A DNA stretch of 5,978 bases from Paracoccaceae bacterium (GTDB lineage Bacteria; Pseudomonadota; Alphaproteobacteria; Rhodobacterales; Rhodobacteraceae). The position numbers and the translations under genes were made by a program. The DNA lies in assembly GCA_013214715.1 (NCBI GenBank), contig JABSSB010000091.1, positions 1 through 5,978 on the forward strand, in the 5' to 3' direction. Shown here one piece after another: positions 5,888-5,978 of this stretch (position 1 is its first letter; every line of letters begins with the position of its first letter). Below the pieces are notes generated by a model, which was not told where the DNA came from, did no database searches, and saw only the letters and a program-made list of their open reading frames with translations.

Positions 5888-5978
5888 CGCGGTACCTTGT
5901 TGCCTTCCAAGCGATCGTGGCGCGCGAATTGTTGCGTTTTACATCGCAACGGGGCCGCTTTCTGTCTGCGCTCGTGCG
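5884..5978 (+). CDS. ABC-2 type permease, PedC-like (3' partial)
   Basis: This is the start of the transporter's membrane subunit, cut by the window end after 31 codons. The GTG start overlaps the ATPase stop by four bases and has GGAG at 5872-5875, eight bases upstream. The visible residues, with ARELLRFTSQRGRFLSALV at the end, form the amphipathic, Arg-rich N-terminal segment that precedes the first membrane helix in ABC-2 permeases; RELLRF and QRGR-LSALV resemble the PedC-type family of the PQQ alcohol dehydrogenase system (TIGR03861-like). No membrane helix is yet reached, so the assignment leans on this short match and on the neighbouring ATPase. Confidence 0.8.
   Translation, partial: MTRYLVAFQAIVARELLRFTSQRGRFLSALV

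Noticed and set aside
1..5978. CRISPR arrays, tRNA or rRNA genes, insertion sequences and riboswitches.
   Set aside because: The window is almost entirely accounted for by eight collinear genes; I saw no spaced direct repeats, transposase motifs or structured RNA sequences.

Overview
The window is one block of rightward (+ strand) genes with no intergenic space longer than 44 bases. It reads as the middle of a single operon for periplasmic, PQQ-dependent alcohol oxidation. The moderately high G+C, many periplasmic proteins, GTG and TTG starts and the protein families present suggest a Gram-negative bacterium. An alphaproteobacterium, perhaps Rhodobacterales-like, is my best guess; this is inference from gene content and not a phylogenetic result.

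Layout: (1) 1-1186, the C-terminal two thirds of a PQQ-dependent alcohol dehydrogenase. It carries the Asp-x-Asp active-site signature associated with lanthanide-dependent enzymes of the XoxF and ExaF/PedH type. (2) 1192-1524, a small secreted c-type cytochrome, the likely electron acceptor, with a TTG start five bases after the dehydrogenase stop. (3) 1549-2526, a MxaJ/XoxJ-like periplasmic binding protein. (4) 2523-3695, a second, unrelated (type I) periplasmic binding protein of the PQQ-alcohol-dehydrogenase-associated ABC system. (5) 3697-4671, a secreted seven-blade YVTN-type beta-propeller of the PQQ-associated family. (6) 4680-5117, a small secreted acidic beta-rich protein of unknown function. 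(7) 5162-5887, an ABC ATPase. (8) 5884-end, the first 31 codons of an ABC-2 type permease.

The dehydrogenase, cytochrome and MxaJ-like protein form the oxidation module. The second binding protein, propeller, small protein, ATPase and permease form the accessory ABC module that often accompanies PQQ alcohol dehydrogenases (ped genes of Pseudomonas; similar components occur in the lanthanide-transport lut cluster of Methylobacterium). What the ABC module moves is not settled by the sequence; a lanthanide, a lanthanide complex, PQQ or an alcohol-related compound are all possible.

The most notable signals beyond the gene list are: a perfect 13-bp inverted repeat with a UCCG tetraloop inside the cytochrome signal-peptide codons; the lanthanide-type Asp-x-Asp motif in the dehydrogenase; and a DxDxDG metal-loop-like motif inserted in one blade of the beta-propeller.
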